A stretch of DNA of 64,000 nt from an uncultured Dehalococcoidia bacterium (GTDB lineage: Bacteria; Chloroflexota; Dehalococcoidia; Lucifugimonadales; GCA-2712585): positions 192,977-256,976 of the forward strand of contig OX638324.1 in assembly GCA_951812825.1 (NCBI GenBank), given 5' to 3'. The position numbers and the translations under genes were made by a program. Of this stretch, positions 29,232 through 38,631 are shown piece after piece (the stretch's first letter is position 1; every line of letters starts with the position of its first letter). The notes under the pieces were generated by a model. It was not told the DNA's origin and searched no databases. It worked only from the letters and a program-made list of their open reading frames with translations.

Positions 29232-29270
29232 TGCGGCATGCGGCGTTCGGAAGGTTGAGAAGAAGACGGG

Positions 29271-30320
29271 CTAGAGGGGCTTGCGGGCCAGGAAACAGTA
29301 CAATGGCGTGAAGATCCCGGCTTTGCCGCCTGCTACGTAGGCATTGGCGGCTTGATTCAGGAGGCGCATGACTTCCGCGGATCCCTTGGGGAATATCCTT
29401 AATGCCTCGGCCAGCCCTGCGGCCCGCACGGCCAGCTTGCGTCCCAGGGGAATCCTGTATAGCGCGTTGCCCGGAATTCCATGTCCGGAATCCATTGGTT
29501 GATACCAGGGCGTACTTGGACCCTTCTCCTGAACGGCCCGGTCCTTCCCTTCGATAACCTGAAATCCCGCTGATTCCAGGGTTTGGTTCACCTCTCCCGT
29601 TGTCGCGATGCCTTTGAGAGCTATTCCGCGCATCAGGTCCTGTTTGACGGCCCTGTGCAGTTTATCGTCGGGGTTGAACCTGTCCGTCATGCACATTTCC
29701 TGGCCCCAGAGTAGGGATCCCGGCTTCAGGACTCGATAGATTTCGGCGAAGGCGCCCGCCTTGTCCGGAGCATGGCACGTGGATTCAATTGCGTAGCCCC
29801 TGTCGAAGGTGTTGTCCGCTATGGCCGTCATGTTCATGAAGCTGCACTCCAGGTAGTCAACCATGTGGTCGATACCCGCCTCTGAGTTCAGTGATCTTGC
29901 CTTATTCAGCTGGAATGCGTTGATATTGACCCCGAGAACATTGACCCCGGCCTCCCGGACGACACGGCGCATTGGCCCGCCGACCCCGCAACCCACATCG
30001 ATAACCTTCATTCCCTCTCGCAACTGCAACTTGGATATCATCAGTCGCTGATGCCGAATTTTGGAGTCCTCCAGGCTTTCGTGGGGAGCCAGTGGCGCGA
30101 AGTGGAGAGAGTCCCCCCATGAGAACACCATGAGCTCGCTGCAAAGGTCGTAGTATTCCAAGACGGTCTTGGCATGGTCGTAGCCTGCCGGGCCGTCATT
30201 CGTCGCAGACGCCCAATTTGTCCAGCTATCGAATTCTCTTGCGCGGTGTTGGGTGTCCGATCCGCGGTTCTCGGCTTTCAGCTGCCTGAAGAGTTTGTAG
30301 AAGTCCAGGAGAGTTTTCAA
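29271..30320 (-). CDS. Sterol C24-methyltransferase-like SAM methyltransferase
   Basis: The 349 residues follow the ERG6/SMT layout. Region I is YYDLCSELMVFSWGDSLHFA (56-75). The SAM motif is VIDVGCGVGGPMRR (~106-119). Region III is YAIESTCHAPD (174-184), nearly the eukaryotic SMT signature. IYRVLKPG follows, and a C-terminal domain ends KAGIFTPLYCFLARKP as in SMTs. Known SMTs methylate C24 of the sterol side chain; homologues occur in some uncultured bacteria. The residues match sterol enzymes better than tocopherol or cyclopropane-lipid methyltransferases, but a different polycyclic substrate is possible. It lies 26 bp downstream of the RND permease gene, probably co-transcribed. Confidence 0.85.
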   Translation of the reverse strand: MKTLLDFYKLFRQLKAENRGSDTQHRAREFDSWTNWASATNDGPAGYDHAKTVLEYYDLCSELMVFSWGDSLHFAPLAPHESLEDSKIRHQRLMISKLQLREGMKVIDVGCGVGGPMRRVVREAGVNVLGVNINAFQLNKARSLNSEAGIDHMVDYLECSFMNMTAIADNTFDRGYAIESTCHAPDKAGAFAEIYRVLKPGSLLWGQEMCMTDRFNPDDKLHRAVKQDLMRGIALKGIATTGEVNQTLESAGFQVIEGKDRAVQEKGPSTPWYQPMDSGHGIPGNALYRIPLGRKLAVRAAGLAEALRIFPKGSAEVMRLLNQAANAYVAGGKAGIFTPLYCFLARKPL

Positions 30321-30346
30321 AGGCGTGTTGTCTCCAAAGAATCCTA

Positions 30347-32809
30347 TTATTGTTCGTGGCGCCGATGTACGGCTTCAATTGCCTCGTCCAGCTCCTCGGA
30401 CCAACGCTGCACCACAGACCGGAGCCGCATGTTCTGGTAGGCGCCCCATACCGTCATCATCGGTGGCACCATGATGATGGATACGATGAGTGAGTATGCG
30501 ATGGTGATGCCGGCGGTGATGCCGAATTGCTGAGACGCGGCCAGAGGCGAGAACACGAGAGCGCCAAGGCCTAGTCCCGTTGTCAGCGCGGAACCAAGGA
30601 GGGCCGAGCCGGTGGTGGAAAGGGTGCGAATAGCCGCTCTTTCCGGGTCGCGAGCAGCGGAATACTCCTCCCGGTAGCGGTGAATCATGTGGATGGTGTA
30701 GTCAACGCCAATACCTATAGAGAGGGCCGTGATGATTGATGTGATGATTGTATAGGGGATGCCCAACAGGGCCATGGTGCCCAGCACTGCGATTAGCACC
30801 AATACGATGGGACCGACAGCTATTATTGCCAGCGCGGGTTGCCGCACCGTTATCCAGAAAAATACGGCGAGAACGGTGAGGGCCGCCAGGATGGTGGAGG
30901 TTATTGCCTCCGTCTGACGTTCCGTGATGGAATCGGTCACGGTTACGGAGATGATGCTCTCGGACGTGGCGGTGATGGTGTCGTCTTCGCCGAACCAGAG
31001 GCCTTCAATCTCCTGCTGTAGCACTTTTGTGAAGGAGGGATCGCTGTTGATGGCGCGGAACTGGAGCAGCATGGCGTCGCGGCCGTTTGGGTCGTTAACG
31101 AGGATGCGGCTGAGGGAGGGATCTCTCGCCTCCAGCTTATCCAGGATTTCTTGCATGAGCGCCGGATCTAATTGGACGCCGGCGGAGGCGTCACGGAAGA
31201 GGGCAGCCAGTTCCGGGTCGTATTTGTCGCCGGGTTCCCCGCTATCGGAAACCCAGTCGCGCAGGGTGAGTTCGTAGGATGCAATGATGGGGCCACCTGC
31301 GGCTTTCGGCCGTCGGGCCTCGTCCGCAAAACCGGACTCCAGGTCCTGCAGGTTGAGGAGGGTGCGGGACTCGGTTGCTTCTCCCTTTACAAGGATGGTG
31401 GCCATCTCGGTTGAACCACCAACGGCGGCCTCCAGCGTGTTCAGGTCATTCATCAGGGTGCCTCCCCGGGGCAGGATGTCCCGAATGTCGAATTCCGATT
31501 CCAGGTTGGTGGCGGCAAAGCCGAGTCCTAAGGTAACTATAACCACTCCGATGATGTAAGGGGCAGGTTTGTGAGTGACGCTGCGTCCCAGCCACGCTGC
31601 TATGCGGCTGACTCCGGGCAGCGCGTTGGCTATGGGACGGGGTGGGGTCAGTCTGCCGCGGGCCTCCCGCCGGCGGTCAATGATGGTCCGGCCGGCCGGC
31701 ATCAGCGTGAGCATGACGATGAGGCTCATGCCAACTCCAAGTCCGGCAATAATGCCGAAATCGCCAACGATCCCAATGGGGGAGAAAAGGTTGGCCGTAA
31801 AGCTGATGATTGTCGTAACGGCAGCCAGGACCAGGGGTATGGTCACGTTTGACAGGCCAGCTCTGGCGGCGCTTAATACGCCCTCACCGGCGGTGCGCTG
31901 TTCACGGTAGTGGGACACTATCTGGATGGCGTAGTCCACCGTCAGTCCGATGACGATTATAGGCACCATGATAGTGAGGGAGTTGGGTGGGCCGGTGAAG
32001 CCCAGACCATTCGGCCCGAGCCAGCCCTCCGCGCCGACAATCCAGATGATGGACATGAGGAGGCCGCCAAGCGTCAAAAAGAGGTCTGAGAAGGTGCGCA
32101 TAAATAGAAGGATCAGAGCCGCAATTAGCAGGAAGGCAAGTCCAATGAGGGGCGCCATTCCCTCCTCGGTGGCCTTGACGTACTCATCCTCGATGACTAT
32201 GGGAGATACGCTGCTGACGTCGAGGGGTCCCTCGTCGGCGACTGCCAAATCTTGAATCAGCCGCTCTGCGACCTGTATTCGTTCGTCGCCGGTGTCTTGT
32301 AGACGTAAGATTGCGATTGACACCGGGGTTCCGTCAGTATCGGTTCCGGTCACAGAGCTAAGGACGGCCTGAATTTCCGGGATGCTGCGAACGGAATCGA
32401 TTTCTGCCTGGGTAACAGACTGGAAGGAGTCCACGTGAAGCAGGGACTTAATGATGAACGAGGGAGCGAAGACGGGATCTTCCTGCTCCAGCAAGGACCC
32501 AACGCTTGGATTGCTGACTATTGAAGAGGCGAGTCTGTCCATCTGCTCAAGACCCTGCGGGGTGAGGGACTCGCCTCGGAATACCAACGTCACTACATTG
32601 GCCTCACCCGAATCTTCAAAAAGCTCATCGATTTCCACCAGGACATCAGCGACGCGACTGTTCTCAGGAAGGGTTGCCGCCGTTTCCGGAGGTGGGGCTC
32701 TCCGTGTGGTACCCGCGCCCAGCACAATGGTAATGAGGACTAGGACGATGATGGTGATGTATGGGCGCCCCGTGATTATTGGGCCCAACCTGCCGGGCAT
32801 ATTGTTCAT
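30347..32809 (-). CDS. RND/MMPL-family membrane transporter
   Basis: The 820-residue protein has two repeats, each with one helix, a large periplasmic loop, and a bundle of five helices. The TM4 proton-relay-like motifs are GLTVDYAIQIVSHYRE and GIGVDYTIHMIHRYREEY. The length and lack of an outer-membrane partner fit the MMPL/HpnN/Patched-like group, which moves lipids, hopanoids or sterols rather than drugs. In Methylococcus an RND protein (BstA) is implicated in sterol transport. The methyltransferase gene follows after 26 bp, so this could move the methylated product. No membrane-fusion protein gene is nearby. Confidence 0.9.
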   Translation of the reverse strand: MNNMPGRLGPIITGRPYITIIVLVLITIVLGAGTTRRAPPPETAATLPENSRVADVLVEIDELFEDSGEANVVTLVFRGESLTPQGLEQMDRLASSIVSNPSVGSLLEQEDPVFAPSFIIKSLLHVDSFQSVTQAEIDSVRSIPEIQAVLSSVTGTDTDGTPVSIAILRLQDTGDERIQVAERLIQDLAVADEGPLDVSSVSPIVIEDEYVKATEEGMAPLIGLAFLLIAALILLFMRTFSDLFLTLGGLLMSIIWIVGAEGWLGPNGLGFTGPPNSLTIMVPIIVIGLTVDYAIQIVSHYREQRTAGEGVLSAARAGLSNVTIPLVLAAVTTIISFTANLFSPIGIVGDFGIIAGLGVGMSLIVMLTLMPAGRTIIDRRREARGRLTPPRPIANALPGVSRIAAWLGRSVTHKPAPYIIGVVIVTLGLGFAATNLESEFDIRDILPRGGTLMNDLNTLEAAVGGSTEMATILVKGEATESRTLLNLQDLESGFADEARRPKAAGGPIIASYELTLRDWVSDSGEPGDKYDPELAALFRDASAGVQLDPALMQEILDKLEARDPSLSRILVNDPNGRDAMLLQFRAINSDPSFTKVLQQEIEGLWFGEDDTITATSESIISVTVTDSITERQTEAITSTILAALTVLAVFFWITVRQPALAIIAVGPIVLVLIAVLGTMALLGIPYTIITSIITALSIGIGVDYTIHMIHRYREEYSAARDPERAAIRTLSTTGSALLGSALTTGLGLGALVFSPLAASQQFGITAGITIAYSLIVSIIMVPPMMTVWGAYQNMRLRSVVQRWSEELDEAIEAVHRRHEQ

Positions 32810-33069
32810 ACTTAATCCTTCCGTCGAAACAAAACGGTGGATGCAGCCCTCCTCGCTTCTTGGCTCAGCGGATGAAGCTTATTGCGTCTAGCCTGTTGCA
32901 GCTGCCGCCTACCATAAATCCGTTCTGCAAACTTTTACCACAGGGGCTAATTCTCAGCAAGGCATATTACTGAATATACCGACATTGCAGAAAATGCTGC
33001 AGCCCGTGGGTAATATGGAGCTACCATGCCGGTCTCAGAACCGGGGCGTTGGTCCGTAGTTTTCAAAGT

Positions 33070-34146
33070 TCAGTGGATAGAGCCGCTGTGAGCAACAGGC
33101 AGAGGGTGAACAGCCTTGTTTGGATTTGGGTAGAATTGGGCGCAGTAGGCTCTGAAGGGCATGATCTCACCGTCAGAGCGAGATAGACGAGGGCGGGACA
33201 CGTACCGCTTGCGGCTCCAGATTATGACATCTTGGAGTACGTCCCTTAGCTGCACGGCCGAGATGAACTTGTTGATGATGGGAGCTCGCAGTCCTACCGA
33301 AAGAAATCTCAGGCCGGAGATTATCTTCTTCGGATTGCGAATTTCCCGTACTTGTGACACCAGCGTCATGTCAATGAGCGTTCCGTCTACGGGCGTTGCG
33401 AGCACCCAGAGGCGCAAATCCATGCCAATGGAATGTTCACGGATCTCCACGAAGGAGTATCCCAGTCCACAAACAAGGGTTTTTGCGGAGATGTTCAACG
33501 TTAAGGTTGGAAACTTGGCGAAAGTAAGGGTTCTGGTAAAATCGAAACGGCTATCCAGATATGGACCCGTTACCGTTGCCTTGCCGACGCGCTTAACGTT
33601 ATCGTAGCCATGAACATATCGCAGGTGGGCCAAGTCTACGGAGTTTTCAGATGTTTCCTGGGGGTGGCCGGGAAATCGGACTGTCCTGATACTGTAGCTG
33701 CACCAACCGGCTTGGTCAGGGTCTTCTGCGGGCAGGCGCCATTGGGGTTTCCGGCCCTCGATCCCCCACCACGCGAATATGAGGCCGTTAATCTCCCGGG
33801 TCTCGAATGCTTTCAGCTTGGCGGTCTTGGGAGGATCTGCATAGGGTGTGGCGACGCATTGGCCTGTGGCATCGTATTCGAATCCATGGAAGGGACAGAC
33901 CAGCCGCCCAGCGCACACGCGTCCACCCGCGGCTGGGCCTAACTGGGAACCCAGGTGAGGACAGTAGGCATCGGCCACGCATACTTGGCCGTTCTCGTCA
34001 CACCAGACGATGATGTTTTCCCCCATCCAGGTCTTCTGGATGAGCTTAACTTTCAGTATTTCCTTGCGGCTTGCGACGAAGTACCAACCCTCGGGAAAAG
34101 GGGAAAGCGATTGGGCATACGCGAGTTTCGCACGTTGAGTTGGCAT
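33070..34146 (-). CDS. Rieske non-heme iron oxygenase (DAF-36/KshA-like)
   Basis: The 358-residue enzyme has a full Rieske centre (Cys62/His64, Cys84/His87) and a mononuclear iron site (Asp171, His174, His179, Asp306, in SENSVDLAHLRYVHG and LRDVLQDVIIWSRK). The C-terminal RAYCAQFYP ends like the QFY motif of 3-ketosteroid 9-alpha-hydroxylase and the cholesterol 7-desaturase DAF-36/Neverland. These relatives act on steroids. It lies upstream of the RND permease and methyltransferase genes on the same strand (260-bp gap). A polycyclic lipid substrate is therefore plausible. The reductase partner is not encoded here. GGGAG precedes the ATG. Confidence 0.88.
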   Translation of the reverse strand: MPTQRAKLAYAQSLSPFPEGWYFVASRKEILKVKLIQKTWMGENIIVWCDENGQVCVADAYCPHLGSQLGPAAGGRVCAGRLVCPFHGFEYDATGQCVATPYADPPKTAKLKAFETREINGLIFAWWGIEGRKPQWRLPAEDPDQAGWCSYSIRTVRFPGHPQETSENSVDLAHLRYVHGYDNVKRVGKATVTGPYLDSRFDFTRTLTFAKFPTLTLNISAKTLVCGLGYSFVEIREHSIGMDLRLWVLATPVDGTLIDMTLVSQVREIRNPKKIISGLRFLSVGLRAPIINKFISAVQLRDVLQDVIIWSRKRYVSRPRLSRSDGEIMPFRAYCAQFYPNPNKAVHPLPVAHSGSIH

Positions 34147-34439
34147 CGTTCAAAACTCCCTCTCAAAGTTCCTGTACCAGCTTCTTCGATGCCGCGAATA
34201 TGACACTAATAGAATATCACAAACTATTGCCTGTCTCACCACGAAATCATGCACGGGAATAAGTTGTGATTCAGATTCTGCACGGAATCCAAAGGTTCAC
34301 AGATCATGCTTGGTATTGCAGAGCACTGCCGTCCAGCCACCTGGATAAGCTGCTTCATTTGTGGTCGACCGCTTCTAACTCAGGCATAGAGAGGGGTCAA
34401 TGAATTTCTCCTACCCAGGCTCAACAAGGCAAGCATGCT

Positions 34440-37400
34440 CTAAGGGACCGGCACTTCGTTCTCCGTTATCTGTTGTAGCCGATCCAGCTGCTCCGCCACC
34501 TCCGCCGAGACCTTATCGAAGACCTGACAGGCCTGGGTTGTGGGTGGGAAGTCTCCGCTGGCCACGACTTCCGAGAGGGAGGCGAGCTTTGTGCCGAGCC
34601 TTGCCGGGGGCGGTTTCTGGGGGTTGGGGCCCAGGATGGGCACGAGCTGCTCTTCGACAGATGATAACGCTTGAATTATGCCGGAGGCGGTGACGGATGA
34701 CGCGTCGATGCCGTTGCGCACCTCGCGAATCTTGGCGACGGCCGCGTTAGTCTGCTCGATTGTGTCGCGAATCCTGATGAGTAGGTCGAACTGGGCCTGG
34801 AGGTCTGCATCTGACACCGGCACCCGCGAATCTTTGTAGATTCGGAAGGGCTGGGTGTGGGACGTATCGCCCACGGTGAGGTTGACCTGGTAGTCGCCGG
34901 GCGGGGCGATAGGTCCTTCCATATTGGTCGCACCTTCCGCGCCCGGGTAGCGCATGTCCCAGACGAAGCGGTTCATCCCCGGCTCAGCCGGGACCCTGAG
35001 TCCGTCTTCGCTCCGACTGGAGAACCGCTTGATGAGGTTGCTGTCGGAGTCCAGGAAGGCGAGCTTGACTTCGTACCGGGGTTCGTCCTTCAGTAGGTAG
35101 GTGACGGACACGCCCCTTGGGGGATTGGCGCCCGCCGCCGGGAAGGTGGGGCGAGGTTGGCCCGTGGGGGTCTCGCCATCATAGAAAGCCGTGATTTCGC
35201 CGCTCACCATTCGGTAGTTCTTACCCTTGCCCGGGCGAAAGCCGAAACCCTGAGGTAGTGCAATGCGTCGGCTGGGCCGGGGTGCGAATAGGAAATCGGA
35301 AGCCGCGTCCACACCGTCCTTCATCTGATGCAGAGGCGTCAGGTCGTCGAGAATCCAAAGCGCCCTGCCATGGGTGGCGATAACCAGGTCGTCGTTCTTC
35401 ACCGTCATGTCGTGGACGGGCACCGCGGGCAGATTCAGGCGCAGGGGCTGCCAATTCTCACCGTCGTCGAAGCTGACGTAGACTGCGGTCTCGGTGCCGG
35501 CGTAAAGAAGCCCCGGTCTGGCGGGGTCCTCACGGATGACGCGGGTAAAGTCGTCTTCGGGGATGCCGTTGGTGATTCGAGTCCAGGTCTTGCCGGAGTC
35601 GTGGGTTTTGAACAGATAGGGAGTTGTGTCGTTCATCCTGTGGCGGGTGGCGGCGAGGTAGGCGGTGGCCGGATAGTGGTGCGAGGGATCGACGACAGTG
35701 ATGATTGACCAGCCAGGGAGGTCGGGAGGCGTCACGTTCTCCCAATTCTCCCCGCCGTCCTTAGTTATGTGGACCAGGCCATCGTCGGAACCGGCCCAGA
35801 GGAGATCCTTCTGGAGGCGCGACTCGTCGAGAGCGAGTACGCTGCCCATGTTGAAGGGGTTCACCACCTGGATGCTGATGGGACCGCCGTGCAGTTCCGT
35901 CATCACTGACACGTCGTTGGTGGTGAGGTCCGGGCTGATGATTTCCCAGCTGTGTCCCTCGTCGGTGGAGCGGAAAACCACGTGGGCCGCTATGTAGAGC
36001 ACGCTCGGATCGTGGGGTGAAAGGAAGGTGGGGAAGTGAAACTGGAAGCGGTACGGATTGTCCTTCCCGGGGACCATCCCCATATTCTCCGGCCAGGCGG
36101 TAATCATGCGGGTCTGCCCGGTGGAATGGTCGTACATGGTGAGGTTTCCGCCGCCGCCGGGGGAGCTCCCGATGGCGCCGGCGAAGACGATGTCCGGGTT
36201 CTCGGGGTGGACGGCTATGTGGCCGCTTTCTGCGGGGCCAGCTATGCGGCAGTGTCGCCACAGGATGGCGTGCTCGTTGGTGCTGCTGGGAACGCACATG
36301 GCTGTGTTGTCCATCTGGGTGGCGAAGACGTGATAGGGGTCACGGCTATCGGTGGTGAGGTGGAAGAAGCTGGCGGTGGGCTGGTTGTACAGGGTGGACC
36401 ACGTGAGTCCGCCGTTCAGCGAAACTACAGCCCCGCCGTCGCTGCCTTCAATCATTCGGTGGGGATTATTGGGGTCGATCCAGAGATCGTGGTTGTCGCC
36501 GTGGGGCATGGGCTGGTTCTCGAAGGTGCGGCCACCGTCGGTGGACTTCCAAAGCTCTACTGAGAGCACGTAGCAGGTGTCGGCCTCCGTGGGGTGGGCG
36601 AAGACGTGGATGTAGTAGGTGCCCCTCCACCAGAGGTTGGCCTGACCGGTGAGCTTCTGCCAGGTCTCGCCCGAGTCTTCGGAGCGGTAGAGGCCGCCGT
36701 CCTCGGCTTCGATGAGGGCCCAAACGCGTTCCGGCATCGCGGGAGAGATGGCGATGCCCATCTTGCCAAGGATGCCCGGTGGCAGACCGGGGTTACGGCT
36801 TATCTCAGTCCACGAATCGCCAGCGTCCTCAGAACGAAAGAGACCGCTGTGGGGGCCGCCGCTCTGGTGGGTCCAGGGGTAGCCGCGCAGCTGGTATAGG
36901 GAGGCGAAGAGGCGCTGGGGATTGTTGGGGTCCATGGAAAGGTCGATGCCGCCGGCCTCCGGCGTGTTGTAGAGGACCTTCTCCCAGCTTTTACCGCCGT
37001 CTTTGGAGCGGAAAATGCCGCGCTCCTCGTTGGCCCCCCAGGTGTTACCGAGGGCGGCCACGTAGACCAGGTCCGGGTTGTCCGGGTGGATGCGGATCTT
37101 GGCAATGTGCCTGGTGTCCTTCAGCCCCATGTTGGTCCAGGTGCGTCCGCCGTCGGTGGACTTGTACACGCCGTCGCCGTGGGACTCGTGGCTCTGGAAG
37201 GTGGACTCGCCGGTTCCCACGTAGATGACATTCGGGTCTGAAGGGGCAACGGCTATGGCGCCGACGGCTGCGGTGTTGAAGAATGGGTCGGAGACGTTTT
37301 CCCAGTGGGCGCCTGCGTCAACGCTCTTCCAGACGCCCCCGCCGGTGGCGCCGAAGTAGAAGACCAGGGGGTTTATCGGGTCAGCGGCGACGGCGACAAC

Positions 37401-37472
37401 CCTGGCGCCGCGGAAGGGGCCGATACATCGCCACTCCATTGCCTGATACTGGGCGGGATTGACGTTAACCAT
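34440..37472 (-). CDS. Sortilin/VPS10-like BNR-repeat protein
   Basis: The roughly 1010-residue protein is built from many BNR/Asp-box repeats (SxDxGxTW), e.g. KSVDAGAHWENV, KSTDGGRTW, RSKDGGKSWEKV, RSTDEGHSWEII. These form one or two ten-bladed propellers. A C-terminal beta domain (SVTYLLKDEPRYEVKLAFLD) and a helical tail follow. Such proteins are common in Bacteroidota and Chloroflexota and are often labelled glycosyl hydrolases, but no sialidase Arg triad is evident, so catalysis is unproven. No signal peptide is seen. ATG 37472 has GGAGG seven bases upstream and is preferred to the longer frame from 37517. Confidence 0.88.
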   Translation of the reverse strand: MVNVNPAQYQAMEWRCIGPFRGARVVAVAADPINPLVFYFGATGGGVWKSVDAGAHWENVSDPFFNTAAVGAIAVAPSDPNVIYVGTGESTFQSHESHGDGVYKSTDGGRTWTNMGLKDTRHIAKIRIHPDNPDLVYVAALGNTWGANEERGIFRSKDGGKSWEKVLYNTPEAGGIDLSMDPNNPQRLFASLYQLRGYPWTHQSGGPHSGLFRSEDAGDSWTEISRNPGLPPGILGKMGIAISPAMPERVWALIEAEDGGLYRSEDSGETWQKLTGQANLWWRGTYYIHVFAHPTEADTCYVLSVELWKSTDGGRTFENQPMPHGDNHDLWIDPNNPHRMIEGSDGGAVVSLNGGLTWSTLYNQPTASFFHLTTDSRDPYHVFATQMDNTAMCVPSSTNEHAILWRHCRIAGPAESGHIAVHPENPDIVFAGAIGSSPGGGGNLTMYDHSTGQTRMITAWPENMGMVPGKDNPYRFQFHFPTFLSPHDPSVLYIAAHVVFRSTDEGHSWEIISPDLTTNDVSVMTELHGGPISIQVVNPFNMGSVLALDESRLQKDLLWAGSDDGLVHITKDGGENWENVTPPDLPGWSIITVVDPSHHYPATAYLAATRHRMNDTTPYLFKTHDSGKTWTRITNGIPEDDFTRVIREDPARPGLLYAGTETAVYVSFDDGENWQPLRLNLPAVPVHDMTVKNDDLVIATHGRALWILDDLTPLHQMKDGVDAASDFLFAPRPSRRIALPQGFGFRPGKGKNYRMVSGEITAFYDGETPTGQPRPTFPAAGANPPRGVSVTYLLKDEPRYEVKLAFLDSDSNLIKRFSSRSEDGLRVPAEPGMNRFVWDMRYPGAEGATNMEGPIAPPGDYQVNLTVGDTSHTQPFRIYKDSRVPVSDADLQAQFDLLIRIRDTIEQTNAAVAKIREVRNGIDASSVTASGIIQALSSVEEQLVPILGPNPQKPPPARLGTKLASLSEVVASGDFPPTTQACQVFDKVSAEVAEQLDRLQQITENEVPVP

Positions 37473-37569
37473 GGGAATACCTCCGTGAAATAGTGTGGGG
37501 GTATTTTGAAGGGTCACAGGGTCTGCTTCTACAGCGCCGTCTCTATAGGACTATTGGGCGCGGCGCGGC

Positions 37570-38004
37570 CTATTCGATCTTGGAGTCGAGGCACTTGAAG
37601 AAGCGGCCAATCTGCTGCTGGGCCACGTTGGTCATGAGCCGCTGTCCGGCCCGTGCCAGCATACCTGTCACCTGAACGTCGCCGTTGAAGGAAAGGGTTG
37701 TGCCATCACCCTCCGCGCGCAGCGTTATCTCGCCCTCCGCGGAGAGGTTGGTCCGGACGCCGGAGCCGCGGACTATCATCCGGTAGGAGTCAGGTGGGGC
37801 CTTGTTTGCCAATTCCAGCGTACCTGCGTAGGTGGCAGACACTATGCCCACCCGCATTGAAACCTCCACCCGGTACTTGTCCGGGGAAAGGGGGGTGAAG
37901 CCCTTGACGCCCGGGATGCACTCCCTGACCAATTCCAGGTCCATCAGCGCGTCCCACAGGCGTTCCGGGGGCGCCTGGAATGGGTAGTCTCCTTGCAATT
38001 TCAT
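37570..38004 (-). CDS. coxG: CoxG-like SRPBCC protein
   Basis: The 144 residues match carbon monoxide dehydrogenase subunit [21 protein letters not shown], then [20 protein letters not shown], and [19 protein letters not shown]. CoxG helps membrane attachment or maturation of Cox enzymes. It is divergent from coxSLM with a 150-bp spacer. ATG 38004 fits the domain start exactly; the longer frame upstream runs into the promoter region of coxS and is rejected. Confidence 0.88.
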   Translation of the reverse strand: MKLQGDYPFQAPPERLWDALMDLELVRECIPGVKGFTPLSPDKYRVEVSMRVGIVSATYAGTLELANKAPPDSYRMIVRGSGVRTNLSAEGEITLRAEGDGTTLSFNGDVQVTGMLARAGQRLMTNVAQQQIGRFFKCLDSKIE

Positions 38005-38065
38005 GGAGTGATTATAGCAGAGGCAGGAGGCCGATTGGAGGGAGCTCTTGCGTGCCGTTTCATCG

Positions 38066-38093
38066 TTGACAAAATAGCCGCATCTGATACACT
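38066..38093 (+). promoter_or_regulatory. Sigma70-type promoter with extended -10 for the cox operon
   Basis: A consensus TTGACA (38066-38071), a 16-bp spacer, and TACACT with an upstream TG at -15/-14 (38085-38093) predict a start about 55 bases before the coxS GTG. Confidence 0.55.
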
Positions 38094-38154
38094 TCGACTC
38101 AATGGTGGCGCCGGGCACGGACGCCCGGATAGGCAGTTTACAGGCAGGTGCAAT

Positions 38155-38628
38155 GTGAAAGTTCCTGTTGAGATTACTATCAATGGAAAGAGCTATAGCG
38201 GCGAGGTAGAAGCGCGGCAGCTTCTGGTCCACTTCATCAGGGAGGAAGTCGGGTTGACGGGAACGAAGGTGGGCTGCGATACAAGCCAGTGCGGTTCCTG
38301 TACGGTGAAGCTGGACGGCGCGGCGACGAAGGCCTGCACCGTGCTGACGGTCCAGGCTTCCGGATCCGAGGTAACAACCATCGAAGGGCTGGCGGACGGT
38401 TCGGACCTACACCCGCTGCAGGAGGCGTTCTGGAACAAGCACGGCCTGCAGTGCGGCTTCTGCACCCCGGGGATGATAATCGCGGCGGACGAGCTCCTTC
38501 GGAAAAACCCATCGCCAAGCCGGTCTGAGATCCGGCACGGCCTGGAAGGCAACATCTGTCGCTGCACCGGCTACCAGAACATCGTGCTTGCCGTCGAAGA
38601 TGCTGCTCGCTCAATGGGAGGCGCTTAG
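38155..38628 (+). CDS. coxS: Cox/xanthine dehydrogenase-type small subunit (2 x [2Fe-2S])
   Basis: The 157-residue iron-sulfur subunit has the plant-ferredoxin cluster motif [12 protein letters not shown] near residue 40, then the second cluster CGFCTPGM and [10 protein letters not shown] near residues 102-141. GTG 38155 gives the usual family length; an upstream frame would add a tail unlike any relative. It passes electrons from the molybdenum subunit to the FAD subunit. The coxL gene follows after three bases. Confidence 0.93.
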   Translation: MKVPVEITINGKSYSGEVEARQLLVHFIREEVGLTGTKVGCDTSQCGSCTVKLDGAATKACTVLTVQASGSEVTTIEGLADGSDLHPLQEAFWNKHGLQCGFCTPGMIIAADELLRKNPSPSRSEIRHGLEGNICRCTGYQNIVLAVEDAARSMGGA

Positions 38629-38631
38629 GCT

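Noticed and set aside
35761-37228. Several long frames opposite or out of frame with the BNR-repeat gene
   Set aside because: They come from repeats with strong codon bias; composition is Arg/Pro/His-rich with no domains.
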